A stretch of 64,000 bases of DNA, from assembly GCA_963664625.1 (NCBI GenBank), contig OY761541.1, forward strand, positions 1,364,001-1,428,000, written 5' to 3'. Both the position numbers and the translations under genes were made by a program. Below the pieces are notes generated by a model, which saw nothing but the letters and a program-made list of their open reading frames with translations, was not told the origin of the DNA and searched no databases. Shown here piece by piece: positions 51,160 to 59,962 of this stretch; positions within the stretch are counted from its first letter, which is position 1, and each line of letters opens with the position of its first letter. The stretch is from CBDCFV01 sp963664625 (GTDB lineage: Bacteria; Chloroflexota; Dehalococcoidia; Lucifugimonadales; UBA3495).

Positions 51160-51430
51160 GACTGTGATGGAGACGAGTAGGCAAGGGTAGGCGGTTAGCG
51201 AGCCTGGTACAGTGCAAGCAGGTGCGCCGATCTTGACCGAAAATCCCTCCGGAGTCGCCAGCTGAACCCCTCCCTCCTGTGGAGGGAATGTAAGCCGGGC
51301 CGGGGTCGCCGCCCGTTACAAGCGGCGGGGCATGTTAGTGTCCTTATTGAGTGGTCCCGGCTGTGCCGGGGCAATTAGGGTGGTACCGCGGGTATACAAA
51401 GCCCCGTCCCTAGAGGCCGGGGCTTTTTTA
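51160..51430 (+). promoter_or_regulatory. T-box riboswitch leader of ilvB
   Basis: The diagnostic T-box word AGGGTGGTACCGCGG is at 51377-51391 and is followed by an intrinsic terminator (GCCCCG 51401-51406 with CGGGGC 51418-51423, then a run of T). Upstream a stem I can be drawn, with its base TGGAGAC (51168-51174) paired to GTCGCCA (51254-51260) and a specifier-loop GAGTAG at 51175. The best specifier candidate is AUC (Ile) at 51243-51245; this reading is less certain than the T-box itself. Uncharged tRNA would stabilise the antiterminator and turn on ilvB. Confidence 0.9.
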
Positions 51431-51464
51431 TTTGCAAAATTTCGGCCCCGGGAAAGAGGTTGAC

Positions 51465-53144
51465 GTGAAACTCAAGGGTTCGGAGATCATCTGCGAAAGC
51501 CTGCGCCGTGAAGGCGTGGACGTCATTTTCGGACACCCCGGCGGGGCAATCCTTCCCTTTTACGACGCGCTGTGGGGCTTCCCTCACCTGCGCCATATCC
51601 TGATGCGCCACGAGCAGGCCGCCGCCCATGCCGCCGACGGCTACGCCCGTATTACCGGGAAGGTGGGCGTCTGCGTAGCTACTTCGGGACCGGGCGCCAC
51701 CAACCTAGTAACCGGGATCATGGGCGCCAAGGCCGATTCGGTGCCCATGGTGGCCATCACCGGCCAGGTCGCTCGCGCCGCCCTTGGGTCGGAGGCCTTC
51801 CAGGAATGCGACACCTGCGCCATCGTGGCCCCCTGCACCAAGCAAGCCCAGATGGTGATGAACGCCCGTGAACTGCCTCGGGCAATCCATGAAGCCTTCC
51901 GCACTGCCCAGGAAGGCCGTCCCGGCCCTGTGTTGATCGACGTGCCGAGGGACGTTCAACTCGAAGAGGCGGACGTGGAGTTTCCGGAGCCGTGGACCGC
52001 CAGTCCCGCCGTCTTGTCCGAGGAAACCTTGGAACGTGTGCGGCAAGCCGCCAGGATGATAAACGAAGCGGAGAGACCGGTAATCATCGGCGGGCACGGC
52101 ATCCTCGCCTCCGGCGCGTCGGAGGAACTGAAGGACTTGGCCGAGGCCACCGGAATACCCGTCATTACCACCCTTCTGGGCGTCAGCAGTTTCCCCGGCA
52201 ACCACCCGCTCAGCATGGGAATGTTGGGGATGCACGGTATGTACTGGGCCAACATCGCCGTTGACCAAGCTGACCTTATCATAGGCTTGGGGATGCGATT
52301 CGACGACCGGGTCACCGGGCGGGTCTCCACGTTCGCGCCCCACGCCCGGATAATCCACTTGGACATTGAGCGGAGCCAGGTCGGCCGCAACGTGCCGGTG
52401 GAAGTGCCCTTGGTGGGGGACGCCAAGGCCATCCTGCGGGCCTTGGTGCCCCAAGTAAACCGGGTAGACCGCCCCGATTGGATGGGCTATATCGCCGACT
52501 TGAGGCGCGACCATCCTTCATTGAGCATCCCCCACGGCGACAAGCTTCAAACGCAGCACGTCCTGAGGGACTTGAACGAACTCATCCAGGAAAACCGCGA
52601 TACCGTCGTGGTTACCGGGGTTGGACAGCACCAGATGTGGGCCGCTCAATTCCTGCACTTCGACCGGAGCAACTCCTTCGTGTCGTCCGGCGGGCTCGGA
52701 GCGATGGGGTTCGAGTTGCCGGCGGCCTTGGGCGTACAAGCGGCGAAACCCGACATTCCCGTGTGGACCGTTGCCGGGGACGGCGGGTTCCAGATGACCT
52801 CGCAGGAACTGGCCACGGTATCAGAGGAAAAGCTGCCGGTGAAGATTGCCCTGTTCAACAACGGGTACCTCGGCATGGTGCGGCAGTGGCAGGAGTTGTT
52901 CTTCGACAACCACCTCAGCGCCGTGCCCGTCCCGGGACCGGACTACGTCAAGCTGGCCCAAGCCTACGGCGTGGGAGCGTTGCGGGTTACCGAACGGGAA
53001 GACGTGCTATCCGCACTGCGGCAGGCCCAGGACTACGACGGGCCTTTCCTGATCGAGTTTGTGGTTGACCCGTCCGCCAACGTCTACCCGATGGTCCCGC
53101 CGGGCGGCGGGCTGGCCGACACGTTGGAAGACCCCGATGTGTGA
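51465..53144 (+). CDS. ilvB: Acetolactate synthase, large (catalytic) subunit
   Basis: A 559-residue ThDP enzyme for the first common step of branched-chain amino acid synthesis (pyruvate condensation to acetolactate). N-terminal VDVIFGHPGGAILPFYDAL, cofactor Glu in LMRHEQAAAHAADGYAR, SGPGATNLVTGI, the FAD region LGMRFDDRVTGRVSTFAPHA and the Mg-ThDP motif GDGGFQMTSQELATV ending in LFNNGYLGMV are all typical of AHAS. The start is GTG with GAGG five bases upstream. It is controlled by the T-box leader just ahead. The regulatory subunit gene ilvN does not follow, which is unusual. Confidence 0.93.
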   Translation: MKLKGSEIICESLRREGVDVIFGHPGGAILPFYDALWGFPHLRHILMRHEQAAAHAADGYARITGKVGVCVATSGPGATNLVTGIMGAKADSVPMVAITGQVARAALGSEAFQECDTCAIVAPCTKQAQMVMNARELPRAIHEAFRTAQEGRPGPVLIDVPRDVQLEEADVEFPEPWTASPAVLSEETLERVRQAARMINEAERPVIIGGHGILASGASEELKDLAEATGIPVITTLLGVSSFPGNHPLSMGMLGMHGMYWANIAVDQADLIIGLGMRFDDRVTGRVSTFAPHARIIHLDIERSQVGRNVPVEVPLVGDAKAILRALVPQVNRVDRPDWMGYIADLRRDHPSLSIPHGDKLQTQHVLRDLNELIQENRDTVVVTGVGQHQMWAAQFLHFDRSNSFVSSGGLGAMGFELPAALGVQAAKPDIPVWTVAGDGGFQMTSQELATVSEEKLPVKIALFNNGYLGMVRQWQELFFDNHLSAVPVPGPDYVKLAQAYGVGALRVTEREDVLSALRQAQDYDGPFLIEFVVDPSANVYPMVPPGGGLADTLEDPDV

Positions 53145-53157
53145 ATCACATCGGGGT
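53131..53157 (+). terminator. Hairpin overlapping the ilvB stop
   Basis: An 11-bp perfect stem ACCCCGATGTG (53131-53141) with CACATCGGGGT (53147-53157); the ilvB TGA lies in its five-base loop. There is no strong T run. Confidence 0.5.
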
Positions 53158-53187
53158 GTCCAATGGTTATGCGCCAGGCACGGGAGT

Positions 53188-53280
53188 TTATGAAATCGAA
53201 ACCGAGCAAGTCAGTCCACCTGCCACCACTATGGCCAACACCAGTATCAAGATGACCACGATCACCAGACAGGCTTTCAT
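53188..53280 (-). CDS. 30-residue hydrophobic membrane peptide
   Basis: A 30-residue single-helix peptide (MKACLVIVVILILVLAIVVA and then GGLTCSVSIS) preceded by GGAGGGAG five bases before its ATG, which is a strong ribosome site for so short a frame. It lies between ilvB and the HTH gene on the opposite strand; the rest of the gap (53281-53504) shows no gene. It could be a small regulatory membrane peptide or a type I toxin-like peptide. No antisense RNA is evident, so function is unknown. Confidence 0.45.
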   Translation of the reverse strand: MKACLVIVVILILVLAIVVAGGLTCSVSIS

Positions 53281-53504
53281 CACTCCCTCCTGCAAAATGC
53301 GCCGCGCCGGCCGGTCCCCACGGTGTGCCCCATAGCCCACCGGCAGTATAGAGGAAATGCACGCCCCGCACATTTAAGCTGTCTTGCACAGTAGCCACAA
53401 ATCGCCTAGACTCTTGAAAGTCTGGACCCTACCGCACTCGCCCGCATCTTGCGAGCTTCAGTCATCCGAATCCGGTAAACCCGGGCTCGGCGCCGGAGGA
53501 CGAA

Positions 53505-53906
53505 GTGGAAAAAGTAACCATACAGGAAGCCTCGTACCGCCTTAACCTGTCCCAAGCCGGTATCAGGGAGTGCATCAGGAACGGCGAGCTGAAGGCCTCC
53601 AGGGAATCCGGCCCCAACGGCTCACGCTGGATGGTGGAACTCCCGGAAGAGGGATGGGTGGACAGTTTCCGAGCGTCCCTGATGGATCTGTCCAACCGGA
53701 TGACTTCCTGGTGGTGGCCCACTGCGTCCAAGACCGGCAACGTGCACTACGTGAGAGACCTTGGGATCGAAGAGATAGAACCCCTGTATCTTTGTGGTCT
53801 CAAGACCGACAACGTGTGGGACGCCACAGGGCACACCATGGAGGACAAGTGCCCCGAATGTTTGGCCATCGCCACTGAAGAGGGGCTGCCGATAGTCCAA
53901 GATTGA
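53505..53906 (+). CDS. Small protein with excisionase-like HTH and Cys motif
   Basis: A 133-residue protein. The N-terminus, VTIQEASYRLNLSQAGIREC followed by IRNGELKASRE, looks like an excisionase/MerR-type helix-turn-helix. The C-terminal half has YLCGLKTDN and GHTMEDKCPECLAIATEEG, with Cys and His residues that could bind a metal. The start is GTG with GGAGGA four bases upstream. No recombinase is adjacent. It may be a DNA-binding regulator; its targets are unknown. Confidence 0.6.
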   Translation: MEKVTIQEASYRLNLSQAGIRECIRNGELKASRESGPNGSRWMVELPEEGWVDSFRASLMDLSNRMTSWWWPTASKTGNVHYVRDLGIEEIEPLYLCGLKTDNVWDATGHTMEDKCPECLAIATEEGLPIVQD

Positions 53907-53959
53907 CAGGACGCATGGCAAACGCCCCGCCTATCTTTATGCCTGTACTCCCTCTGGCC

Positions 53960-55381
53960 CTAGCCGCCGCCCCCTCCGCCAACTCCAAGGCCCGGCTCGG
54001 TCATTGCCTGCGGGTCCAGCAGATCGTCCAATTCATCGTCCGACAGAGAAGTGTTCAGCTTGGCTACCTCACGGATCGTCTTTCCGCTGGCCGCAGCTTC
54101 CTTGGCGATGGACGCAGCGGCGTCATAGCCGATGGCTGGGGCCAAGCCGGTCCCGAGCATCAACCCCTTTTCCACCATCTCCGGTCCTGTTGACGTCGCC
54201 TCTATTCCCTTGACGCACTGCTCGGCAAAGTTATTCACCGAGGCCGCCAACAGGGAGATAGACTGGAGAATGTTGTGGGCCGCTACCGGCATCATGGTGT
54301 TCAACTCGAAGTAGCTGCCTTGGGCGGCCACGGCCACCGCGTTGTGGTTTCCCATTACCTGGGCCACCACCTGTATCACCGACTCGGCAATCACCGGGTT
54401 GACTTTTCCGGGCATGATGGAACTGCCCGGCTGGACTTCCGGCACCGTGATCTCGCCCAGCCCGGCCCTCGGCCCGCAGGCCATAAACCGGATGTCGTTG
54501 GCGATTTTGTGAAGGCTGATGGCGATGGTCTTCAATACGCCGCTGGCCTCCACGATCGCGTCGATGGTGGCTTGGGCTTGGAAGTGGTTGCTCGTCTCGC
54601 GGATGGTCACTCCGGTCGTCTCGGAAATCAACTGGCAGGTGCGGGTGGAAAATTCCGGATGGGTGTTGACCCCGGTGCCCACGGCAGTGCCGCCCAAGGC
54701 CACCTCGGCCAGCGCCTCCTGGGCCCGCTCCAGCCGGCGGATGCCGTTCTCGGCTTGGCCGGCGAACCCCAGGAACTGCTGCCCCAGCCGTATGGGGGTT
54801 GCGTCCTGCAAATGCGTCCGTCCGGTCTTGATTATCGGCCAGAACTCGTCGGACTTGGCGCCCAACTCCGCCTTCAGCCTCTCCAGTCCCGGAATCAGGT
54901 CCTCCTTGATGGTCAGCAGGGCCGCCAAGTGGATGCAGGTAGGTATCACGTCGTTGGACGACTGGCCCATGTTAACGTGGTCGTTGGGGTGCACCAAGCG
55001 CGATCCCAGGTCGCCCCCCAGGATTTGCGATGCCCGGTTGGCGATGACCTCGTTGGCGTTGGTGTTGGTGGAGGTGCCCGACCCGGTCTGGAAAATGTCC
55101 AGCACGAAATGCTCGTCCAGCTTTCCGTCAGCCACCTCCTGGGCGGCGGCGATTACGGCCTCGCCAACTTTCTGGTCAAGCAACCCAAGCCCCATGTTAG
55201 TGGTTGCCGCGGCCTGTTTGACCAACCCCAGCGCCCGTATGAACGAGCGTGGAAACCGCAGGTCGCTGATGGGAAAGTTCAGCACCGCCCGCATCGTCGA
55301 TGCCCCGTAAAGGGCATCCGCCGGGACCTCCATCGGCCCCATGGAGTCACGTTCTATTCTTACACCAGCGTTGGTTGTCAT
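53960..55381 (-). CDS. fumC: Class II fumarate hydratase
   Basis: A 473-residue member of the fumarase/aspartase superfamily that interconverts fumarate and malate in the TCA cycle. The start at 55381 (AGAGG upstream) fits the family N-terminus RIERDSMGPMEVPADALYGA. Substrate loop signatures are GSGTSTNTNANEVIANRA, the GRTHLQDATPIRLGQ region and the superfamily motif PGSSIMPGKVNPVIAES. Class II fumarase is favoured over aspartase by overall match. The C-terminus ends in an odd poly-Gly tail (LGVGGGGGG). Stand-alone gene on the minus strand. Confidence 0.92.
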   Translation of the reverse strand: MTTNAGVRIERDSMGPMEVPADALYGASTMRAVLNFPISDLRFPRSFIRALGLVKQAAATTNMGLGLLDQKVGEAVIAAAQEVADGKLDEHFVLDIFQTGSGTSTNTNANEVIANRASQILGGDLGSRLVHPNDHVNMGQSSNDVIPTCIHLAALLTIKEDLIPGLERLKAELGAKSDEFWPIIKTGRTHLQDATPIRLGQQFLGFAGQAENGIRRLERAQEALAEVALGGTAVGTGVNTHPEFSTRTCQLISETTGVTIRETSNHFQAQATIDAIVEASGVLKTIAISLHKIANDIRFMACGPRAGLGEITVPEVQPGSSIMPGKVNPVIAESVIQVVAQVMGNHNAVAVAAQGSYFELNTMMPVAAHNILQSISLLAASVNNFAEQCVKGIEATSTGPEMVEKGLMLGTGLAPAIGYDAAASIAKEAAASGKTIREVAKLNTSLSDDELDDLLDPQAMTEPGLGVGGGGGG

Positions 55382-55522
55382 ATTTACACTACCTCTTTTC
55401 TCAGGGTTGTCAGTTTTCCATTCCGTAGACTTCCCGACGTATCCGGCGGGCATTGCGGCGGCGATCTAAATTGAACCGTGCCAGTGCGTCAGCAAAAGAA
55501 ACCCCTCGAACATACGAAGGCA

Positions 55523-56119
55523 TTAAGCGGTTATCCGGCCTATTGTGACATTCACCAACTTGGCAGGAAACCCCGCCTCCAATTCTTCGTCCAGTGCCGC
55601 TTGCGTCCGTCGCCTCGCGTCCAGGATTTCACACTGCAACCACCCGGTAATAGCCTCTTTGATGTTCACCAAGGCTTCTTCTTCACTGTCTCCCTGGGAA
55701 AAGCAGCCCCGTAGAGCCGGACATGCTACCGAGTAACCCTCTTCGGAATAAGTCAGGACCACGGAGTAAGTCATTTCGGCATCCGGAAATTCAACCCCCA
55801 CCAGTTTGTCGGACACCCAACGCTTATCCTCGCTCCCTGAGATGTCAATGGGGACCACTTGGAAGCTATGGGCTTGGTGAGTCTTTTCCGACCAATGAAC
55901 GTCGAAATAAGCAGGCCCACCGGTCTGAAGCCGGAAAGCTCGGCCATTCAGCGATTCCAGCAATTTGCTCACCAGAGAATCCAGGTCCAGGCGAGCGGTG
56001 CTGGTGATTCCCATTTCCTCGATCAATAAGGCCATAGCTTCATCGGAAATCTGGGTGGAGCGGAACTCTTCGTCGCCAAACTCAGCGTAAAGAAGTCGCG
56101 CTACCTTGGTCTTGTCCAT
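55523..56119 (-). CDS. Unknown domain fused to a HicB-like antitoxin domain
   Basis: A 198-residue protein. From about residue 115 it contains a HicB-type partial RNase H fold (MTYSVVLTYSEEGYSVACPA followed by LRGCFSQGDSEEEALVNIKE). The N-terminal part (TKVARLLYAEFGDEEFRSTQ and GGPAYFDVHWSEKTHQ) is not one I recognise. HicB antitoxins normally sit with HicA toxins; no HicA-like gene (short, with a conserved His) is adjacent. It may be an orphan regulator or a protein that lost its toxin. Between fumC and the GMC gene on the same strand, 32 bases after the latter. Confidence 0.6.
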   Translation of the reverse strand: MDKTKVARLLYAEFGDEEFRSTQISDEAMALLIEEMGITSTARLDLDSLVSKLLESLNGRAFRLQTGGPAYFDVHWSEKTHQAHSFQVVPIDISGSEDKRWVSDKLVGVEFPDAEMTYSVVLTYSEEGYSVACPALRGCFSQGDSEEEALVNIKEAITGWLQCEILDARRRTQAALDEELEAGFPAKLVNVTIGRITA

Positions 56120-56151
56120 AAGTCCTCCTGGTAACGGCCAGCAACGATCCC

Positions 56152-57702
56152 CTACCGCCCCTCCTTAATCCAGTCCGCCACCCGCTCCGCAATCATCAGC
56201 GTGGTGGCGTTGGTGTTGGCCCGGATTACGTCGGGCATCACCGAGGCGTCCACGACCCGCAGACCCTCAAGCCCGTGGACGTGGCAGTACTGGTCGACCA
56301 CCGCCATGGGGTCCTCCGCAACACCCATCTTGCAGGTGCCGGATATGTGATGCTGGGTGTAAGCGTTCCTCAGCATCCAATTGTCCAGGTTGTCGTCCGA
56401 GGCGAAGTCCTCGTCGGTGGGACTCAATCGCTCTACGATCATGTCGCTGAAGGGCGGATTCTCGGATATTCGGACGGCCAGCCGCAAGGCCTCCCTCATC
56501 CGCTGCCGGTCGTAGGGATCGGACAGGTAGTCGTAGTTGAAGTAAGGCTGGACGTGGGGATCGGTGGACTGGAGCCGCAGTTCTCCGGCGGAAACGGCGT
56601 TCTGCAAAGCGCAGGTCAGGCCGAAGTGAAAATCGTCCCCTTCGATTGCTACAGTGGACGGCCGGTGCTCACTGCTCATCAGGATTGGGCTCATCTGGAA
56701 GTCGCCCCGCGTCGGTGAGCCCTCGTTGCTGAACCTCAGGCACGCCTGGATGTTGGGCGCCTCCGGGTCAAGAGCCTTGCCGACACCCTTGAACAGGACG
56801 AACACTGCCGGGTGGTCCCGCAGGTTCTGGCCGACGCCCGGCATTTCGTGGACCAGTCCGATGCCCATCGACTCAAGGTGTTCCCGGGGGCCGACCCCGG
56901 AAAGCATCAACAACTGGGGAGAGGCCACGGCGCCGCAACTGACGATTATCTGGTCGCCTTGCACCGCGAAGGTCTCTCCCCCGCTGTCGGCCTCTATCCC
57001 CACCGCCCGGTTCCCTTCGAACAGGATGCGCCGCGCCGTCACGTTGCCCCTGACGGTCACGTTCAACCGGTGCCGCGCCATGTTGAGGTAAGTCAGGGCG
57101 GCGCTCATCCGCACCCCGTTGATGTTGTTCAACGGGCGCGCGGCTACGCCGGTAGAGTCCGGATGGTTCTGGTCCGGGTCTTCGGGGAATCCCATCCGGG
57201 CGCAAGCGTCATAAAATGCCCCGAAAGCGGGTATCATCTCCTCCCGCTTGTACCGCCGGATCGGGATGGGACCGTCGTTGCCATGAAAGTCCCCTCCGGG
57301 AAAGTCCAGGTCGTTCTCCAGCTTCCTGAAATAAGGGAGAACACTGGTGAAGCCCCACTCGGTGTTGCCCCATTCTGCCCAGTTGTCGTAGTCATCGGGA
57401 ACGCCGCGGAACATGACCTGCCCGTTGATGGCGCTGGACCCGCCTGTGGCCCGGCCCCGGGGGATGATGACCGGGTTTGGTTGAAGGGGCGTTGCGGTGG
57501 CCTCGTAGTTCCAGCTATGCGGCCCGTAGGCCGACCGCCACATGTTGTTGCCGTTCTTCAGGTCTATGGGCAACTGCTCGAAGTCCGGATAGTCCGGCCC
57601 CGCCTCCAGCAACAGTATGGACTTGCTGTGGTCTTCGGAAAGCCGCGTCGCCAGCACGCAGCCCGCCGAACCTGACCCGACGATGATGTAGTCGTATTTC
57701 AT
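56152..57702 (-). CDS. GMC-family FAD oxidoreductase (choline/alcohol dehydrogenase-like)
   Basis: A 516-residue glucose-methanol-choline oxidoreductase. The start at 57702 (AGAGG upstream) matches the FAD domain: YDYIIVGSGSAGCVLATRLS, then PRGRATGGSSAINGQVMFRG. The active-site His is in YTQHHISGTCKMGVA and the C-terminal signature is VVDASVMPDVIRANTNATT. Choline dehydrogenase (BetA) is the best known relative and would yield betaine aldehyde, but many GMC enzymes act on other alcohols, so substrate is open. A BetB-like partner is not adjacent. A betaine link with the ProX- and GSMT-type genes is possible, not shown. Confidence 0.88.
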   Translation of the reverse strand: MKYDYIIVGSGSAGCVLATRLSEDHSKSILLLEAGPDYPDFEQLPIDLKNGNNMWRSAYGPHSWNYEATATPLQPNPVIIPRGRATGGSSAINGQVMFRGVPDDYDNWAEWGNTEWGFTSVLPYFRKLENDLDFPGGDFHGNDGPIPIRRYKREEMIPAFGAFYDACARMGFPEDPDQNHPDSTGVAARPLNNINGVRMSAALTYLNMARHRLNVTVRGNVTARRILFEGNRAVGIEADSGGETFAVQGDQIIVSCGAVASPQLLMLSGVGPREHLESMGIGLVHEMPGVGQNLRDHPAVFVLFKGVGKALDPEAPNIQACLRFSNEGSPTRGDFQMSPILMSSEHRPSTVAIEGDDFHFGLTCALQNAVSAGELRLQSTDPHVQPYFNYDYLSDPYDRQRMREALRLAVRISENPPFSDMIVERLSPTDEDFASDDNLDNWMLRNAYTQHHISGTCKMGVAEDPMAVVDQYCHVHGLEGLRVVDASVMPDVIRANTNATTLMIAERVADWIKEGR

Positions 57703-57916
57703 AAGAAACCTCTGTAAGCCGTTTCCAATAGCAACCGGAACGCGTACCTGAATCAGGTGTACTTGGCACGAGTTCAACACCTGCCGCCCGCAGCGCCTCA
57801 GGCGGTTATATGTTGCCATTCGGCATCGATTTTCGCAACAAACCGAACTCAGGCACATCGGCTCCACATTACGTCGATCCGTCATTATGATCGCCATGTG
57901 ACATGTCATACCTGAA

Positions 57917-57946
57917 TGGACACCGCACGGCAACGACAAATATAAT
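57917..57946 (+). promoter_or_regulatory. Promoter of the AIPR gene
   Basis: TGGACA (57917-57922) and TATAAT (57941-57946) with an 18-base spacer lie just before the AIPR start at 57965, giving a very short 5' leader. The opposite strand of this 260-base gap should hold the GMC promoter, which I cannot place. Confidence 0.55.
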
Positions 57947-57964
57947 CGTTCCAGAGGTGCAACG

Positions 57965-59875
57965 ATGACTGATGCAGTGGCAAACCTTGAAGAGGTGACT
58001 TTCGAGGAGTTCTGTGAAGAGTGGCTACGAGAATTCACGGAAGGCGATCTTTCACCGTTTGAGAAAGGTCAGCAGTTCGCCATCAAGCTGGTTACCCAAT
58101 GGCTTGGCGTAACCGAAGACGACGAAGACTTGGTGTTGTGCGACGGAAGCGGTGATGGCGGCATCGACATCGCGTACCTGCGCCGGGCGGACATTGATGG
58201 TGTTGAACAGGAAGGTCAGGCAGCAGAAGGAGATACATGGTATCTGATTCAAAGCAAATACGGGACGGCCTTCCAAGGTCAAGAGATCATCGTCAATGAA
58301 GGGCGTAAAGTTATAACCACGCTGGCGGGTGAAAACACCCGTCTCTCTGAACACGTGAGTCAGCTATTGGGGCGCTTGAATACCTTCAGGCAACAGGCAT
58401 CAGAACGAGACCGCATCATTCTGGTGTTCGCTACCGACCGGCCCATGACAGAGTCGGACCGGCAGGCGTTGAATGATGTCCGCTCCATTGGAAGGGAGCG
58501 GTTTCCTAATATATTTGATGTTGAGGACATATCTCTGCAAACGATTTGGGAGGCTAGGGATACCGTAGACCAAACGAGTATCTCTTTGCCCATCGTTGGC
58601 AATTTTGTCGATCCAAACGCTGGGCTGCGCGTGGGCACGATTCCATTGACTGATCTATACCAGTTCTTAAAAGCTTACCGGGACAAAACCGGGAACCTTG
58701 ATCAACTATACGAAAAGAATGTGCGCCAGTTCCTGGGGAGCCGCAGGAAAATCAACAGGGGGATTGCGGAAACACTGAACGAAAGGCCGGAAATGTTTGG
58801 CTTGTACAACAATGGAATAACTATCGTTGTGTCCGATTACTCCACTAAACCGGATGGTTCATGCTTGTTGCATGACCCGTATGTTGTCAATGGTTGCCAG
58901 ACTACCAAAACGATTTGGCAAGTGCTAGCCCAGAAGCTTGAAGCAGGTGGCACCGGCAAAAGCGAAGTATTGGAGAAATGGCGGGCACGTGCCGACCGTG
59001 GGGTAGTCGTAACCAAGATAGTCAAAAGCAACAACGCTGAGATTACGGAGATCACTAAGTTCACGAATTCACAAAATGCAGTGCGGGACCAAGACTTCAT
59101 AGCATTGCGCGACGATTTCAGAACTTGGGCAACCTCCATGGCTGATCGTTATGGAATATTCCTTGAAATTCAGAGAGGTAGTTGGGAGGCGCAAAAGGTA
59201 TATCAGAAAGCCCATCCGAACTCTCCGGCCTTTGCAGAATCTGTCAATGCCTTTGATCTCATCAAGGTTCTGGGAGCCGGATGGCAAGGAGAACCAGGAC
59301 TAGCTTTTAACAAGAACGCGCCTTTCTTACCGGGAGGAACCGTTTTCAGAACCATCACGAACCGTGACGAAAATGATGAGCCGTTTGGTGCTGCGGACCT
59401 TTACTCTGCCTATAAAATGAAGGTTGCTGCTGATGGTTTAGGGTTTGGCAGGTCTGCGCCTCAGATTCCCAGACGACAAACCAGATTCCTCTTCTATTAT
59501 GTAACGTTAAGATTGCTGTGGGGCATATTGGTGGCACGTCAGCTATCCACATCCCCAGGCGCATTGACTAAAGCTCTCTTGGTGCTCGCCGAACCGAACC
59601 ACCAAGAGGTATTCTCACGGCTATTGGAAGATGGGGCTAATTTAGTCGATGACTACTTAACTGCCGGGTCTGAACTGTGTGCACACAAAGAACCTGCTTA
59701 CAACAACGACTTCAACCAAGATATGAACGGATTTTTGAAATGGGAAAGACTGGGTAAGGGTGACCATACGCCTATTCTCACTCAGTTGATTGGAGACTAC
59801 CAAAGAGACTCCAGACGGACTCGGGGCGGTAATCCATCTCTAGCCGATTCAGTATATTTGGTTCTCGGCAGCTAA
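57965..59875 (+). CDS. AIPR-family abortive phage infection protein with N-terminal Mrr-like nuclease site
   Basis: A 636-residue protein of the AIPR (abortive phage resistance) family. The diagnostic segment is NVRQFLGSRRKINRGIAETL, followed by FGLYNNGITIVVSDY and YVVNGCQTTKTIWQVL. The N-terminal about 110 residues have SGDGGIDIAYL (Asp68) and WYLIQSKYGT (Gln96, Lys98), the D-QxK layout of Mrr-type PD-(D/E)xK nucleases that cleave modified or foreign DNA. The middle part also resembles a nucleotide- or RNA-binding scaffold. It has its own promoter and no partner gene. GC is lower than in the neighbours. Abortive infection is the family role; activity here is untested. Confidence 0.85.
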   Translation: MTDAVANLEEVTFEEFCEEWLREFTEGDLSPFEKGQQFAIKLVTQWLGVTEDDEDLVLCDGSGDGGIDIAYLRRADIDGVEQEGQAAEGDTWYLIQSKYGTAFQGQEIIVNEGRKVITTLAGENTRLSEHVSQLLGRLNTFRQQASERDRIILVFATDRPMTESDRQALNDVRSIGRERFPNIFDVEDISLQTIWEARDTVDQTSISLPIVGNFVDPNAGLRVGTIPLTDLYQFLKAYRDKTGNLDQLYEKNVRQFLGSRRKINRGIAETLNERPEMFGLYNNGITIVVSDYSTKPDGSCLLHDPYVVNGCQTTKTIWQVLAQKLEAGGTGKSEVLEKWRARADRGVVVTKIVKSNNAEITEITKFTNSQNAVRDQDFIALRDDFRTWATSMADRYGIFLEIQRGSWEAQKVYQKAHPNSPAFAESVNAFDLIKVLGAGWQGEPGLAFNKNAPFLPGGTVFRTITNRDENDEPFGAADLYSAYKMKVAADGLGFGRSAPQIPRRQTRFLFYYVTLRLLWGILVARQLSTSPGALTKALLVLAEPNHQEVFSRLLEDGANLVDDYLTAGSELCAHKEPAYNNDFNQDMNGFLKWERLGKGDHTPILTQLIGDYQRDSRRTRGGNPSLADSVYLVLGS

Positions 59876-59962
59876 TACTCAATTAGATGACTTGGCCCTA
59901 TCTAGTGCCTTCTTCCGCCATACCAGCGGAAACCATCCAACTCAGCCAACTCGAGGTGCATT

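Noticed and set aside
54275..55474. 399-codon plus-strand frame opposite fumC
   Set aside because: fumC carries all superfamily signatures on the minus strand.
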